Assembly (NCBI RefSeq): GCF_047495495.1 | Contig: NZ_CP179930.1 | Location: forward strand, 2,941,279 to 3,005,278 | Direction of reading: 5' to 3' | Source of the DNA: Zymobacter sp047495495 | Lineage (GTDB): Bacteria; Pseudomonadota; Gammaproteobacteria; Pseudomonadales; Halomonadaceae | DNA length: 64,000 bases | Part shown: piece after piece, positions 1 through 8,201 of the stretch | Numbering within the stretch: the stretch's first letter is position 1 | Layout of the letters: each line of letters opens with the position of its first letter | Translations under genes and position numbers: made by a program | The notes under the pieces: generated by a model | What the model saw: only the letters and a program-made list of their open reading frames with translations | Told to the model about the DNA's origin: nothing | The model's database searches: none

Positions 1-81
1 CATCAGGTCGAAATCGTGGATGGCCCGCGTCAGGGTGCCGTCCATGTCGAAGACCCAATGTCGAGCTGTCAGTCGGGACAT
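1..81 (-). CDS. HAD-family hydrolase, N-terminal fragment cut by window edge
   Basis: Only the first 27 codons are inside the window, read on the minus strand from an ATG at 79-81. They encode the HAD motif I (FDMDGTL) with the nucleophile Asp at residue 12 and the acid/base Asp at residue 14, followed by an HDFD sequence. This is typical of phosphoglycolate-phosphatase-like or other small-molecule HAD phosphatases. The substrate cannot be told from this piece. The gene lies 36 bases downstream of the isocitrate dehydrogenase gene on the same strand, so they may share a transcript. Confidence 0.75.
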   Translation of the reverse strand, partial: MSRLTARHWVFDMDGTLTRAIHDFDLM

Positions 82-117
82 CTGTCACTCCGAAGTCAGG
101 AAAGAAAGCGGTGCCGC

Positions 118-1122
118 TCAGCAGCGACGCGCGACGGCCTCCGCGAAGGACATCGTGCTACCCTTGCCCCCCAGATCAGGGGTCAGATTATCGCGCGCTT
201 CGAGCGTTTCACGGATCGCCCGACGCAGCGTAGCGGCCTTATCGGTTTTGCCAAGGTGATCAAGCATCTGGGCGGCCCCCAGCATCAGCGCACACGGGTT
301 GGCCTTGCCCTGCCCCGCGATGTCCGGCGCAGAGCCGTGCACGGCCTCAAAGATGGCCTCGCGCTGGCCAATGTTGGCCCCCGGTGCCATGCCCAGCCCA
401 CCGACCAGACCCGCACACAGATCGGACAGGATATCGCCGAACAGGTTGGTGGTCACGATGACATCGAACTGCTCGGGCTTCATGACCAGCTGCATACAGG
501 TGTTATCGACGATCAGCTCGTTGGTTTCGATCTCGGGATACTCAGCGGCCACCTGCCGTGCCGTCTCAAGGAACAGCCCTGAAGCCTGTTTGATGATGTT
601 GGCCTTGTGCACGATAGTGACCTTACGACGCCCCGTACTCTTCGCCATGTCATAGGCATAGCGCGCAATGCGTTCGCTGCCCTTGCGGGTGACGCAGATA
701 TCGCCGTGGGCTTCTTCACCGTCGTCGGACAGCGTCTGCCCTTCGCTGCGATAGGCCCCTTCGGTATTCTCGCGCACCACGATCAGGTCCAGATCGCTAT
801 AGCGGGCCTGCGTATTGGGAAAGCTAATGGCCGGGCGCACATTGGCATAAAGATCGAAGTGACGGCGCAGCGCCACATTGATGGAAGAGAAACCACCGCC
901 AATAGGCGTCATCAGCGGACTCTTAAGCGCCACGCGCAGCCGCGCGATCGTATCCAGCGTGGCCTGCGGCAGCAGCTCACCGGTCTTCTCATACGCGCTC
1001 ATCCCTGCCTCGACGAACTCATACTCCAGATCGGCTTTCAGCACGTCCAGTACATGCAACGTAGCCTCCATGATTTCCGGGCCGATACCATCACCGCGAA
1101 TAACTGCAATTCTATCTGTCAT
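118..1122 (-). CDS. NAD-type isocitrate dehydrogenase (isocitrate/isopropylmalate dehydrogenase family)
   Basis: A 334-residue beta-decarboxylating dehydrogenase that should oxidise isocitrate to 2-oxoglutarate in the TCA cycle in the cytoplasm. Visible motifs are GDGIGPE near the N-terminus (residues 10-16), the substrate-binding serine region GGGFSSIN (75-82), ANVRP (93-97), RENTEG (117-122), the catalytic Lys173 in VHKAN, the metal-binding NLFGDILSD (226-234) and the nucleotide loop HGSAPDIAGQGKANP (262-276). Its length fits the short NAD-dependent bacterial and mitochondrial type, not the roughly 415-residue E. coli Icd. The ATG at 1122 has AGGA about 11 bases upstream. Isopropylmalate or homoisocitrate dehydrogenase is possible, but there are no leucine genes nearby. 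Confidence 0.85.
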   Translation of the reverse strand: MTDRIAVIRGDGIGPEIMEATLHVLDVLKADLEYEFVEAGMSAYEKTGELLPQATLDTIARLRVALKSPLMTPIGGGFSSINVALRRHFDLYANVRPAISFPNTQARYSDLDLIVVRENTEGAYRSEGQTLSDDGEEAHGDICVTRKGSERIARYAYDMAKSTGRRKVTIVHKANIIKQASGLFLETARQVAAEYPEIETNELIVDNTCMQLVMKPEQFDVIVTTNLFGDILSDLCAGLVGGLGMAPGANIGQREAIFEAVHGSAPDIAGQGKANPCALMLGAAQMLDHLGKTDKAATLRRAIRETLEARDNLTPDLGGKGSTMSFAEAVARRC

Positions 1123-1404
1123 TGTTATTGAATCCTGTCATTCGTCCCGCACGCTGGGCACGGGGCAGTCGATCGTTGCGAAAGACACGGTCGCAAAGCA
1201 CGGTGCCTTTCCTGCTGTCGTTATTGCACTATTTGTTATTGCGCGAGGCCGTTCGCCCACCGCTTTCGTCCATGCGAAAGGATAGGCGGCCACAGCCATC
1301 ACGTTGCGTCTTGCGACACTTCAGCCTAACCCTAATCTAGGCGGTGGAGAATCACACTTAAGCCCACCCACCGCTCCCCTTTATCTGCCTAACAGGCTGC
1401 AAAA

Positions 1405-2739
1405 TCAACGGAACCGCTCCAGCTCGATCGCCGCTTTCACCCTCGACAGCGCCTCGCGCAGAGTCTCGATCGAAACCGACCCCAGTGCCACACGTATCGC
1501 CTGAGGGACGCTCGACGTCGTACAGAACGGCTCGGCCGTCGACACCGAAACATCATGCGCCATCAGCCCTTTCACAACCCGATCCGCTCGCGTTTCGTCA
1601 GATAGAGGCAACCACAGGAAGTAGGACGCCGGATGAGCAATGCACGGCATTGCCCCTAGCACCTCTCTGGCGACGGCCTGCCGCTGCCGCGCATCCTGTC
1701 GCTTGAGTGTTTCAAGCCGCGCCACCGTGCCCTCCTGAATCCACCCACAGACCAAGGCAGACATCAACGAAGGCGTGTTCCAAGCCGTCGCTCTTATCGC
1801 TCGTTCCAACGCGGGCTGGTATTGAGCAGGACAGACGACGGCCCCCACGCGCAGTCCCGTCGCCACGTTCTTGGAAAACCCCATGACATAGACCGTTCGC
1901 TCAGGGGCATACACGGCAAGAGGAGGAGCAGGATCATCCACCAGAAAGACATAAGAACCATCTTCGATGATAAGCAGATCATGCTGTCGCGCGATGTCCG
2001 CGAGGGTCTGCCGCTGATCATGGCTGAGCACCCAGCCAAGCGGATTATGCAGAGTGGGGATGGCATACAGTGCCCGCACATGCCGTGTCGCACAGATGGT
2101 GCGCAACGCTTCCAAATCCGGGCCGTCCGCGCCATAGGGCAGTGCGATCAGTTCGAGATGGTAGAGGGCAGCCAGCGCCTTAAATCCCGGGTAGGTCAGC
2201 GTATCCACGACGACGACATCCCCGGCATTCAGTAGGCCCATTACTGTCACGGCAAGCCCGTGCTGGGCACCGTTCACGATCAACAGATGATCGGCAGAGG
2301 GTCTGAAAGGCCCGTTCGTCAGATAAGACGCCATGATCTCCCGTTCGGACATCTTGCCGGCATGGGGTTGATAGCGCAGATAGGAGTCGATGTCTCCTGC
2401 CATCGCAAGCTGGCGCAGTGATTCACGCAGCAGCTCGCCCTGTTCAGGCAGCGAGGGATAGTTGAAATTCAGATCCAGCATGTCCGTCGCGATGACGTGC
2501 TGGTCGATACCATGGCCTGCAGGCAGTGATATCTCCTTGACGAAGGTACCCCGCCCGACCTCTCCACTGACAAGGCCCATCTCTTCCAGCTCTGCATATA
2601 CACGCGTCGCCGTGGCCAGCGAAACATGCTCCTGAGCCGATAGCTGGCGATGTGTTGGCAGCCGAGTGCCTGCCGCCAGAGCTCCCGATCGGATCTCATC
2701 GGCGTATCGGTCCACGATGGCTTTATATCGAGCTTTCAT
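1405..2739 (-). CDS. MocR-type GntR/aminotransferase transcriptional regulator
   Basis: A 444-residue MocR-family regulator. Residues 1-70 form a GntR winged helix-turn-helix (RLPTHRQLS, then SLATATRVYAELEEMGL). Residues 100-440 form a fold-type I aminotransferase-like domain with the PLP lysine at about Lys290 in GFSKN, Asn232 in HNPLG and Asp260 in IIEDG. In this family the domain senses PLP or an amino compound and seldom works as an enzyme. I chose the ATG at 2739 because it begins exactly where GntR domains usually begin. A TTG six codons upstream (2757) is an alternative. It diverges from the exporter/aldolase/aminotransferase genes and probably controls them. A perfect palindrome lies at its 5' end (2753-2770). 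Confidence 0.88.
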   Translation of the reverse strand: MKARYKAIVDRYADEIRSGALAAGTRLPTHRQLSAQEHVSLATATRVYAELEEMGLVSGEVGRGTFVKEISLPAGHGIDQHVIATDMLDLNFNYPSLPEQGELLRESLRQLAMAGDIDSYLRYQPHAGKMSEREIMASYLTNGPFRPSADHLLIVNGAQHGLAVTVMGLLNAGDVVVVDTLTYPGFKALAALYHLELIALPYGADGPDLEALRTICATRHVRALYAIPTLHNPLGWVLSHDQRQTLADIARQHDLLIIEDGSYVFLVDDPAPPLAVYAPERTVYVMGFSKNVATGLRVGAVVCPAQYQPALERAIRATAWNTPSLMSALVCGWIQEGTVARLETLKRQDARQRQAVAREVLGAMPCIAHPASYFLWLPLSDETRADRVVKGLMAHDVSVSTAEPFCTTSSVPQAIRVALGSVSIETLREALSRVKAAIELERFR

Positions 2740-2752
2740 GAAATGTATCCAT

Positions 2753-2770
2753 GACAATAATTTGATTGTC
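2753..2770. promoter_or_regulatory. Palindrome in the MocR/EamA divergent region, probable operator
   Basis: GACAAT, six bases, ATTGTC: a perfect inverted repeat at the 5' end of the MocR gene, 64 bases from the start of the divergent EamA gene. Position and symmetry suggest the regulator's own binding site. That is an inference. Confidence 0.5.
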
Positions 2771-2833
2771 CTATGTCTTGAAGACTAGCATCGCAGTATC
2801 AAGCGATTCAAGCCATCACACTGCGAGGCAGGC

Positions 2834-3724
2834 ATGACAAATCCAATAGTGCATAAGGCTGAGCCGAGTTCACCGTCCGGGTGGATCAACGGACTGCTGG
2901 GGGTGATCATCTTCAGTGGCTCCCTACCGGCCACTCGAGTTGCCGTACTCGACATGAGTCCTTTCTTCCTGACGTTCCTGCGAGCCTCGATTGCCGGAGT
3001 GCTGGCCCTGATACTGATTCTTGGCTTCCGCCAAAAGCGCCCACAGCTTTCACAGGTCGTCCCACTGCTCATCGTTTCACTCGGCGTCATCATCGGATTC
3101 CCGCTGCTGACGGCCATGGCCCTGCAATACGTCAGTTCTGCTCATTCCATCGTCTTTCTTGGCCTGCTACCGCTGACGACGGCTATTTTCGGCGTACTGC
3201 GTGGTGGCGAACGTCCGCGAGCAGCCTTCTGGGCATTCTCTTTGCTAGGCAGCCTGCTGGTTGCCGGATTCGCCCTATCGCAGAGCGCTGCCATCTCTCC
3301 CATTGGCGATCTGCTGATGCTGGCATCAGTGATTGTCTGCGGTCTGGGCTATGCCGAAGGAGCAAAACTGACGCGATCTCTGGGCGGCTGGCAAGTCATC
3401 AGTTGGGCACTCATTATCTCGCTACCCGTCATGCTAGTCGCAACGCTGATTACGCTGCCGACCTCCTTCGACACCATCCGTACACCGGCCTGGCTAGCAC
3501 TGGGTTATGTATCGCTCTTCAGCATGCTCATCGGATTCATATTCTGGTACAAGGGGCTCGCGATCGGAGGCATTGCCGCCGTCGGCCAGCTACAGCTGCT
3601 GCAGCCGTTCCTAGGACTGGGACTCTCCGCTACGCTGCTTCACGAAACCGTCAGCCCCTTGATGATCGCCATAACAGTCGGCGTCATCTTCTGTGTCGTT
3701 GGATCACGCCGGTTTGCCCGCTGA
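2834..3724 (+). CDS. EamA/DMT-family metabolite exporter
   Basis: A 296-residue polytopic inner-membrane protein with about ten hydrophobic segments arranged as two EamA repeats, as in RhtA- or YdcZ-like drug/metabolite transporters. An early SGSLPATRVA stretch and the C-terminal FIFWYKGLAIGGIAAVGQ are typical of the family. Such proteins usually export amino acids or related small molecules. The ATG at 2834 follows GAGG at 2825. It is the first gene of a plus-strand group with a DapA-like aldolase (start 59 bases after its stop) and an AlaA-like aminotransferase, and diverges from a MocR regulator. The context suggests export of the product or of a toxic intermediate of that pathway. The substrate is unknown. 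Confidence 0.85.
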   Translation: MTNPIVHKAEPSSPSGWINGLLGVIIFSGSLPATRVAVLDMSPFFLTFLRASIAGVLALILILGFRQKRPQLSQVVPLLIVSLGVIIGFPLLTAMALQYVSSAHSIVFLGLLPLTTAIFGVLRGGERPRAAFWAFSLLGSLLVAGFALSQSAAISPIGDLLMLASVIVCGLGYAEGAKLTRSLGGWQVISWALIISLPVMLVATLITLPTSFDTIRTPAWLALGYVSLFSMLIGFIFWYKGLAIGGIAAVGQLQLLQPFLGLGLSATLLHETVSPLMIAITVGVIFCVVGSRRFAR

Positions 3725-3783
3725 CCGCAGCGTCACCACCGACACGAACACACCAATGCACCGAAGGGCGTGGAGGACATCAC

Positions 3784-4686
3784 ATGTTCAAAGGGTTGAG
3801 TGCTTTTCCGCTGACACCGCTGATCGACGGCAGAGTCGATCAGGCATCATTCGTTTCACTGATTGAAAGGCTGGTAAAAGCTGGCGTGGATTCTATTGGC
3901 GCACTGGGTTCCACGGGCAGCTACGCTTACCTGACCCGTGAACAGCGCCGTGATACGACGAGGCTAGCCATCAGCGTGTCAGGCGGCATCCCTGTCATGA
4001 CAAGCATCGGCAGCCCATCTGCGGATGACGTGCTGCGACTGGCCGACGATGCCCAGCACGAAGGGGTCAGCGGCGTCCTGCTAGCCCCCGTTTCCTACCA
4101 GAAGCTGAGTGCCGATGAAGTGTTCTCGCTATATGAAGACGTCACGCGCACTATATCTGTACCACTCTGCGTCTACGACAACCCCGCAACGACCGGCTTC
4201 GAGTTTACGGACGAGCTGCTGATCGCCCTGTCCCAACTTCCCCATGTCGGCTCCATCAAGCTGGGGACACTGGCTCAGGACAGGACCACTGCCGCCCGGC
4301 GGGTCGCGCGGCTAAAGGAGCAAGTCAAAGCAGGTGTCACCATCGGCATCAGTGGCGACGCGCAGTCTCTGCGAGGACTCCAAGCAGGTTGCGATGTCTG
4401 GTATTCGGTCTTAGCCGGACTGTTCCCACGTTATTTCCTCAGGCTGGCTCAGGCAGCCCAAGACGATGATAGGAACGAAATCGGTCGCCTTGACGCGCCT
4501 TTGGCACCACTATGGGAATTGTTCCAGCGTTACGGGAGCCTGCGCGTCACTGCAACCATGGCAGAGCTGCTGGGTGTCGTAGCGTCGCCGTGCCTGCCCC
4601 GACCGCTGAAGACACTGTCCGGACAGGAGCGCTCGCAGCTGAAAGCACTGCTTGAGACCACGCTCCGCCCGCTGTTATACCCCTGA
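3784..4686 (+). CDS. DapA-superfamily class I aldolase/lyase, not classical DapA
   Basis: A 300-residue TIM-barrel protein of the dihydrodipicolinate synthase/N-acetylneuraminate lyase superfamily. It keeps the Schiff-base lysine (Lys159, in SIKLG) and the catalytic tyrosine (Tyr131, in VYDNP), so it can form an enamine with pyruvate or another 2-oxo acid. The DapA GTTGE loop is GSTGS here. The arginine that binds the aspartate-semialdehyde carboxylate in E. coli DapA (Arg138) is replaced by Thr136, so it probably acts on another aldehyde. The ATG at 3784 has GGAGG seven bases upstream. It sits between an exporter and an aminotransferase under apparent MocR control. Aldol cleavage or synthesis of a hydroxylated 2-oxo acid is plausible, but no substrate can be named. 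Confidence 0.82.
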   Translation: MFKGLSAFPLTPLIDGRVDQASFVSLIERLVKAGVDSIGALGSTGSYAYLTREQRRDTTRLAISVSGGIPVMTSIGSPSADDVLRLADDAQHEGVSGVLLAPVSYQKLSADEVFSLYEDVTRTISVPLCVYDNPATTGFEFTDELLIALSQLPHVGSIKLGTLAQDRTTAARRVARLKEQVKAGVTIGISGDAQSLRGLQAGCDVWYSVLAGLFPRYFLRLAQAAQDDDRNEIGRLDAPLAPLWELFQRYGSLRVTATMAELLGVVASPCLPRPLKTLSGQERSQLKALLETTLRPLLYP

Positions 4687-4762
4687 CAGCGCGACAGTGA
4701 TGAAGACGGCCATCGTTAGGCGCACGCGGGGAAAGGGTTCATCACCGAACAAGGAGAAGGCA

Positions 4763-6025
4763 TTGAGAGCCATCACGAAGTCAAACAAATTGAACCACGT
4801 GCTTTACGACATCCGTGGTCCGATCATGGACAAAGCCAAGCAGCTGGAAGATGACGGTCACAAGATCATCAAACTCAACATTGGCAACCTAGCGGTCTTT
4901 GGCTTCGACGCCCCAGAGGAAGTGCAGCAGGACATGATCCGCAACCTTCCCCAATCGTCAGGTTACTCGGACAGCAAGGGCAATTTTTCAGCAAGGAAGG
5001 CTGTCGTCCACTACTCGCAGACACAGGGCATCGCCAATGTCACGATGGAGGACGTCTATCTGGGGAACGGTGCCTCCGAACTGATCGCGATGGCCACCAA
5101 TGCCCTGCTCGACAATGGCGATGAACTGCTCATTCCAGCTCCGGACTATCCGCTGTGGACCGCCGTCACCAGCCTGTCAGGGGGCGAGCCCGTGCACTAC
5201 CGGTGCAACGAGGCCGAAGGGTGGATACCCGATCTGGACGATATCCGCAGCAAGATCACGCCCCGCACCAAAGGGATCGTCGTGATTAACCCCAACAATC
5301 CGACGGGGGCCATCTACCCTGACAGCGTGCTGGAAGGGATCATCCAGATCGCACGCGAGTATGAGCTGGTCATTCTTGCTGACGAGGTCTACGACAAGAT
5401 CCTGTATGAAGGTGCGAAGCACACAGCGCTCGCCAGCCTGTCCACCGACGTGCTCACCCTTACCTTCAACTCGCTGTCGAAAAGCTACCGCGCCTGCGGC
5501 TACCGCGCGGGCTGGCTGATCGTGTCAGGGAATAAGCAGGCGGCCAAGGACTACATCGAAGGTCTGAACATGCTCGCCAATATGAAGCTGTGTGCCAATG
5601 TGCCAGGGCAATGGGCGATCCAGACAGCGCTGGGCGGCACCCAGAGCATAGAAGAGCTGGTCAAGGAAGGAGGCAGGCTGCGCCGTCAGCGCGATCTGGC
5701 CTATGAACTGATCAATGCGATTCCCGGCGTGAGCTGCGTCAAGCCAGCCGCGGCGCTGTACATGTTCCCGCGCCTCGACCCAGAGGTATACCCCATCGCC
5801 GACGACCGACAGTTCTTCCTAGAGCTGTTGGAAGAGACGCATGTCATGCTCGTGCAGGGGACCGGCTTCAACTGGCCCGATCCGGATCACTTCCGCATCG
5901 TATTCTTGCCTTATGAATCCGATCTGCGCGAAGCCATCGGACGCATCGCAGACTTTCTGGCCCGCTACCGTCAGCGGCATGCCCGCCTGAAAAGTTCGCA
6001 GCAGCAGACGTCAGACGACGCCTGA
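4763..6025 (+). CDS. AlaA-like alanine/2-oxo acid aminotransferase (TTG start)
   Basis: A 420-residue fold-type I aminotransferase that resembles E. coli AlaA (glutamate-pyruvate aminotransferase) along its whole length. Shared stretches include YDIRGP, KLNIGN, FGFDAPEE, INPNNPTGA, ADEVYDKILY and LVQGTGFNWP. The PLP lysine is about Lys240 in SLSKSYR, with Asn179 and Asp207 as cofactor ligands. I chose the TTG at 4763 because AAGGAG lies six bases upstream and the protein then starts at the same place as AlaA. An ATG at 4700 would add 21 non-homologous residues. It is the last gene of the EamA/aldolase group, about 76 bases after the aldolase. It may move an amino group to or from the aldolase's 2-oxo acid. 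It could also be the housekeeping AlaA. Confidence 0.87.
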   Translation: MRAITKSNKLNHVLYDIRGPIMDKAKQLEDDGHKIIKLNIGNLAVFGFDAPEEVQQDMIRNLPQSSGYSDSKGNFSARKAVVHYSQTQGIANVTMEDVYLGNGASELIAMATNALLDNGDELLIPAPDYPLWTAVTSLSGGEPVHYRCNEAEGWIPDLDDIRSKITPRTKGIVVINPNNPTGAIYPDSVLEGIIQIAREYELVILADEVYDKILYEGAKHTALASLSTDVLTLTFNSLSKSYRACGYRAGWLIVSGNKQAAKDYIEGLNMLANMKLCANVPGQWAIQTALGGTQSIEELVKEGGRLRRQRDLAYELINAIPGVSCVKPAAALYMFPRLDPEVYPIADDRQFFLELLEETHVMLVQGTGFNWPDPDHFRIVFLPYESDLREAIGRIADFLARYRQRHARLKSSQQQTSDDA

Positions 6026-6106
6026 CCGTGCAGTGACATCATGGCGCCCGGTTCCCTAAACGAACGCTCTCGCACCGCAAGGTGGTGGGAATAGAAAATA
6101 TGGGGG

Positions 6107-6583
6107 TCAGGGCGCCAATCGACCCGCGCCGAGGTAGTGCGATTTCCAGTAGGCGACGTCCAGCGATGTCTTTTGCACCTTCCGCCCTTTTCCAGGTGCG
6201 TGAATCATGGTGTTGTTGCCCACGTACAGCCCAACATGCCAAGCCTGACCCTTGCTGCCGAAGAACAGCAGATCGCCCGGCTGAGCAACACGCGCTTTGG
6301 GAAGGAAGTGGTACTGCTGGTTACTGCTGCGCGGCAGCGAGACGCCTGCCTGACGATAGGCCAGAAGGGCAAGGCCGCTGCAATCAACGCCATCGTTGAT
6401 CGACGTTCCCCCTAACTTGTAGGGCACCCCGACGCTGCGCTGGGCCGTAGCAATGACCTTCTGGCGTCGCCCATCGACTGGGCCATCGGTCACCTTGAGC
6501 GGTGCACGCGATGCCGTCGTTGCGCACCCTGCCATCAGCAGCAGCATGCTCATCATCACTATCCAACGCCCCAGTCCCGCCAT
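6107..6583 (-). CDS. NlpC/P60 (C40) family lipoprotein, peptidoglycan endopeptidase
   Basis: A 158-residue cell-wall hydrolase. The N-terminus has a short hydrophobic signal ending in the lipobox LMAGC, so Cys20 should be lipidated. The C40 domain follows, with catalytic Cys68 in GVDCSGL, His116 in WHVGLYVG and His128 in MIHAPG. The family cuts the D-gamma-Glu-DAP bond in peptide stems, in the periplasm. The closest types are Spr/MepS and NlpC. The ATG at 6583 was chosen because it has GAGG seven bases upstream and gives a clean lipoprotein signal. Upstream in-frame starts only add unrelated sequence. It is convergent with the aminotransferase gene. Confidence 0.88.
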   Translation of the reverse strand: MAGLGRWIVMMSMLLLMAGCATTASRAPLKVTDGPVDGRRQKVIATAQRSVGVPYKLGGTSINDGVDCSGLALLAYRQAGVSLPRSSNQQYHFLPKARVAQPGDLLFFGSKGQAWHVGLYVGNNTMIHAPGKGRKVQKTSLDVAYWKSHYLGAGRLAP

Positions 6584-7073
6584 TGCCTGCCTCTCTCTGC
6601 CGCTTATCTCGTTCATCCACGGTATTCCCAGTGTGAAAGCATAGCTCGTCAGGCCCGTCGCAGCGTGCCCTCCATGATAGAGACCCGCATCAACGACGAT
6701 TGTCCCCTGACTCATTGATCGGCCAAAGTGCCCTGTTAGCGTATGTATAGCGCATAGCTGCCAGCGCCCGTTTCACACCCCGATAGGGCTGCTCTCTCCC
6801 GCGAATAAAAGCGTCCATAAACAGCGGATTAGCCTTCAACATGAAGGCCCAGCGATCGGCCTATCTGCCCAGTCATGCCACCGATAAAAATAAGGAAAAA
6901 ATATGAACACATGAAACTGAAGCGGATCTTAAGTGAACTCCCCCTACACAACCGAGTCTCAGCCTACAGTGGGACACCACTAGCAGATGAACACATCTTC
7001 CTGATGGCGCAATACGATAGCGACCAGCAGGCGGGGTATCCTTTCGCATCAAAAGAAAGCAAGGAGCATCACT
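6584..7073. other. Gene-free stretch between two divergent envelope genes
   Basis: No convincing gene is seen. The left part presumably holds the promoter of the NlpC-type gene and the AT-richer right part (from about 6870) the promoter and leader of the exported Lys/Ala-rich protein. I could not pick a specific -35/-10 pair with confidence. Confidence 0.4.
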
Positions 7074-7442
7074 ATGTCTTCAGTTTCTCGTCGCATCGGC
7101 AGCACCCTGGCAATCATCAGCGCTCTGGGTTTCTCTTCCGTCGCTCTGGCAGCAGAACCGACCACTGCTGGCGCTACTGATACAGCTACTACGCTGCAGC
7201 AGAAAGCGAACCACACCAAAGAAGCCGCTCAGAAGAAAGCCGACAGCGCTAAAGAATCTGCAACCAAAACATCCCACGATGCACGCCGCAAAGTGCAGTC
7301 CAAAACCAACACAGGCAACAAAAGCGGTGTAGCGCAGAAAGCGCAGGACAAAGCGTCCGAAACCAAGCAGAAAGCAGGCGACACCATCCAAGAACAGAAA
7401 CAGCAGGCCACTGACCGCATCAACGAAGCGACTGGCGAATAA
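7074..7442 (+). CDS. Small exported Lys/Ala/Gln-rich helical protein
   Basis: A 122-residue protein with a Sec signal peptide (two arginines, a hydrophobic core, cleavage after ALA at about residue 26). The rest is made almost wholly of Ala, Lys, Gln, Thr, Asp and Glu in loose 11-residue-like repeats (AQKAQDKASETKQKAGDT and similar). That predicts a long amphipathic or partly disordered helix, like LEA-type, CsbD/YtxH-like or apolipoprotein-like stress proteins. AAGGAG lies eight bases before the ATG and a strong terminator follows directly, so it is a well-formed single-gene transcript. No Cys is present. The function is unknown. A role in periplasmic desiccation or osmotic stress is only a guess from composition. 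Confidence 0.85.
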   Translation: MSSVSRRIGSTLAIISALGFSSVALAAEPTTAGATDTATTLQQKANHTKEAAQKKADSAKESATKTSHDARRKVQSKTNTGNKSGVAQKAQDKASETKQKAGDTIQEQKQQATDRINEATGE

Positions 7443-7458
7443 GCTTTACTGCTGACCC

Positions 7459-7494
7459 AAAAGGCCCCGTTCGATGATTCGAGCGGGGCCTTTT
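7459..7494. terminator. Rho-independent terminator
   Basis: AAAAGGCCCCG and CGGGGCCTTTT form an 11-bp stem directly after the exported Lys-rich protein gene. The flanking A and T runs make it usable in both directions, also for the convergent membrane cassette. Confidence 0.9.
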
Positions 7495-7499
7495 CATAT

Positions 7500-8201
7500 T
7501 TATTTAAACGAAGCGGTAACAGCACGGCACTGCTGACGCCGACGCTCAATCATCTGAGGAGATTGCTCCTCTTGGCGATAATGGGAGCTATCGTGATAAG
7601 GATCACTTCTATCCTCCTCTTCTCTATAAGAGTGCCACCACACCCAGCTGGTCTCTATATATATCGGCCAACGGAACCTTATATAGCGGTCAACACAAGG
7701 CTCGTTCATCTCATCATCGTCACCAACAAGAGAGAAGTTAGTGCTAAAAATATCAAGATAAGGTAGCTCATGCTTATCGAACACACCGCTCAAATTAGAA
7801 TAAGGTGAAGCCACTGTTATATAGCGATAAGGATCCTCAAGTTCGACCTTAAAAATATAAGGGCCAGGTGTTATTGATAGCGCAGAACATATACCAATAA
7901 TCAATATTGCCCAGCTTCCGTAGCATGCCAATAATTTTCGCTGAGCTCGCCACATGAAATGGAGGAACAGTAGGGAAGTAGCCAACGGAATAAACCACAT
8001 CCAACTCAGAAAGATTGCAGCCGTACTATTTGTTCTGATTGTTCCGATGTAGAACGTATCGAATGAAGCAAAATGCTTCGATTGATCAAAGCTTAGTACA
8101 CGTATCGTAGCATCTAAACAAAGCAATATGTTGATAAATAATAGTGTGTAAAATACAAAAAGGGTAAATCGATAAATATATCTATATATATTATTATTCA
8201 T
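7500..8201 (-). CDS. Hypothetical membrane protein B of AT-rich cassette
   Basis: I do not recognise this 233-residue protein. It has three predicted membrane segments in its first half (about residues 11-29, 60-78 and 86-108). A soluble C-terminal half follows, rich in Asp, Glu, Arg, Trp and Tyr, ending in a charged DRSDPYHDSSHYRQEEQSP tail. The start was set at 8201 because AAGGAG is seven bases upstream, and this ATG overlaps the stop of the upstream gene as TAATG, a typical translational coupling. The base composition is clearly more AT-rich than neighbouring genes and it uses many ATA and AGA codons, suggesting foreign origin. It is probably co-expressed and co-functional with the 375-residue protein. 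Confidence 0.75.
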   Translation of the reverse strand: MNNNIYRYIYRFTLFVFYTLLFINILLCLDATIRVLSFDQSKHFASFDTFYIGTIRTNSTAAIFLSWMWFIPLATSLLFLHFMWRAQRKLLACYGSWAILIIGICSALSITPGPYIFKVELEDPYRYITVASPYSNLSGVFDKHELPYLDIFSTNFSLVGDDDEMNEPCVDRYIRFRWPIYIETSWVWWHSYREEEDRSDPYHDSSHYRQEEQSPQMIERRRQQCRAVTASFK

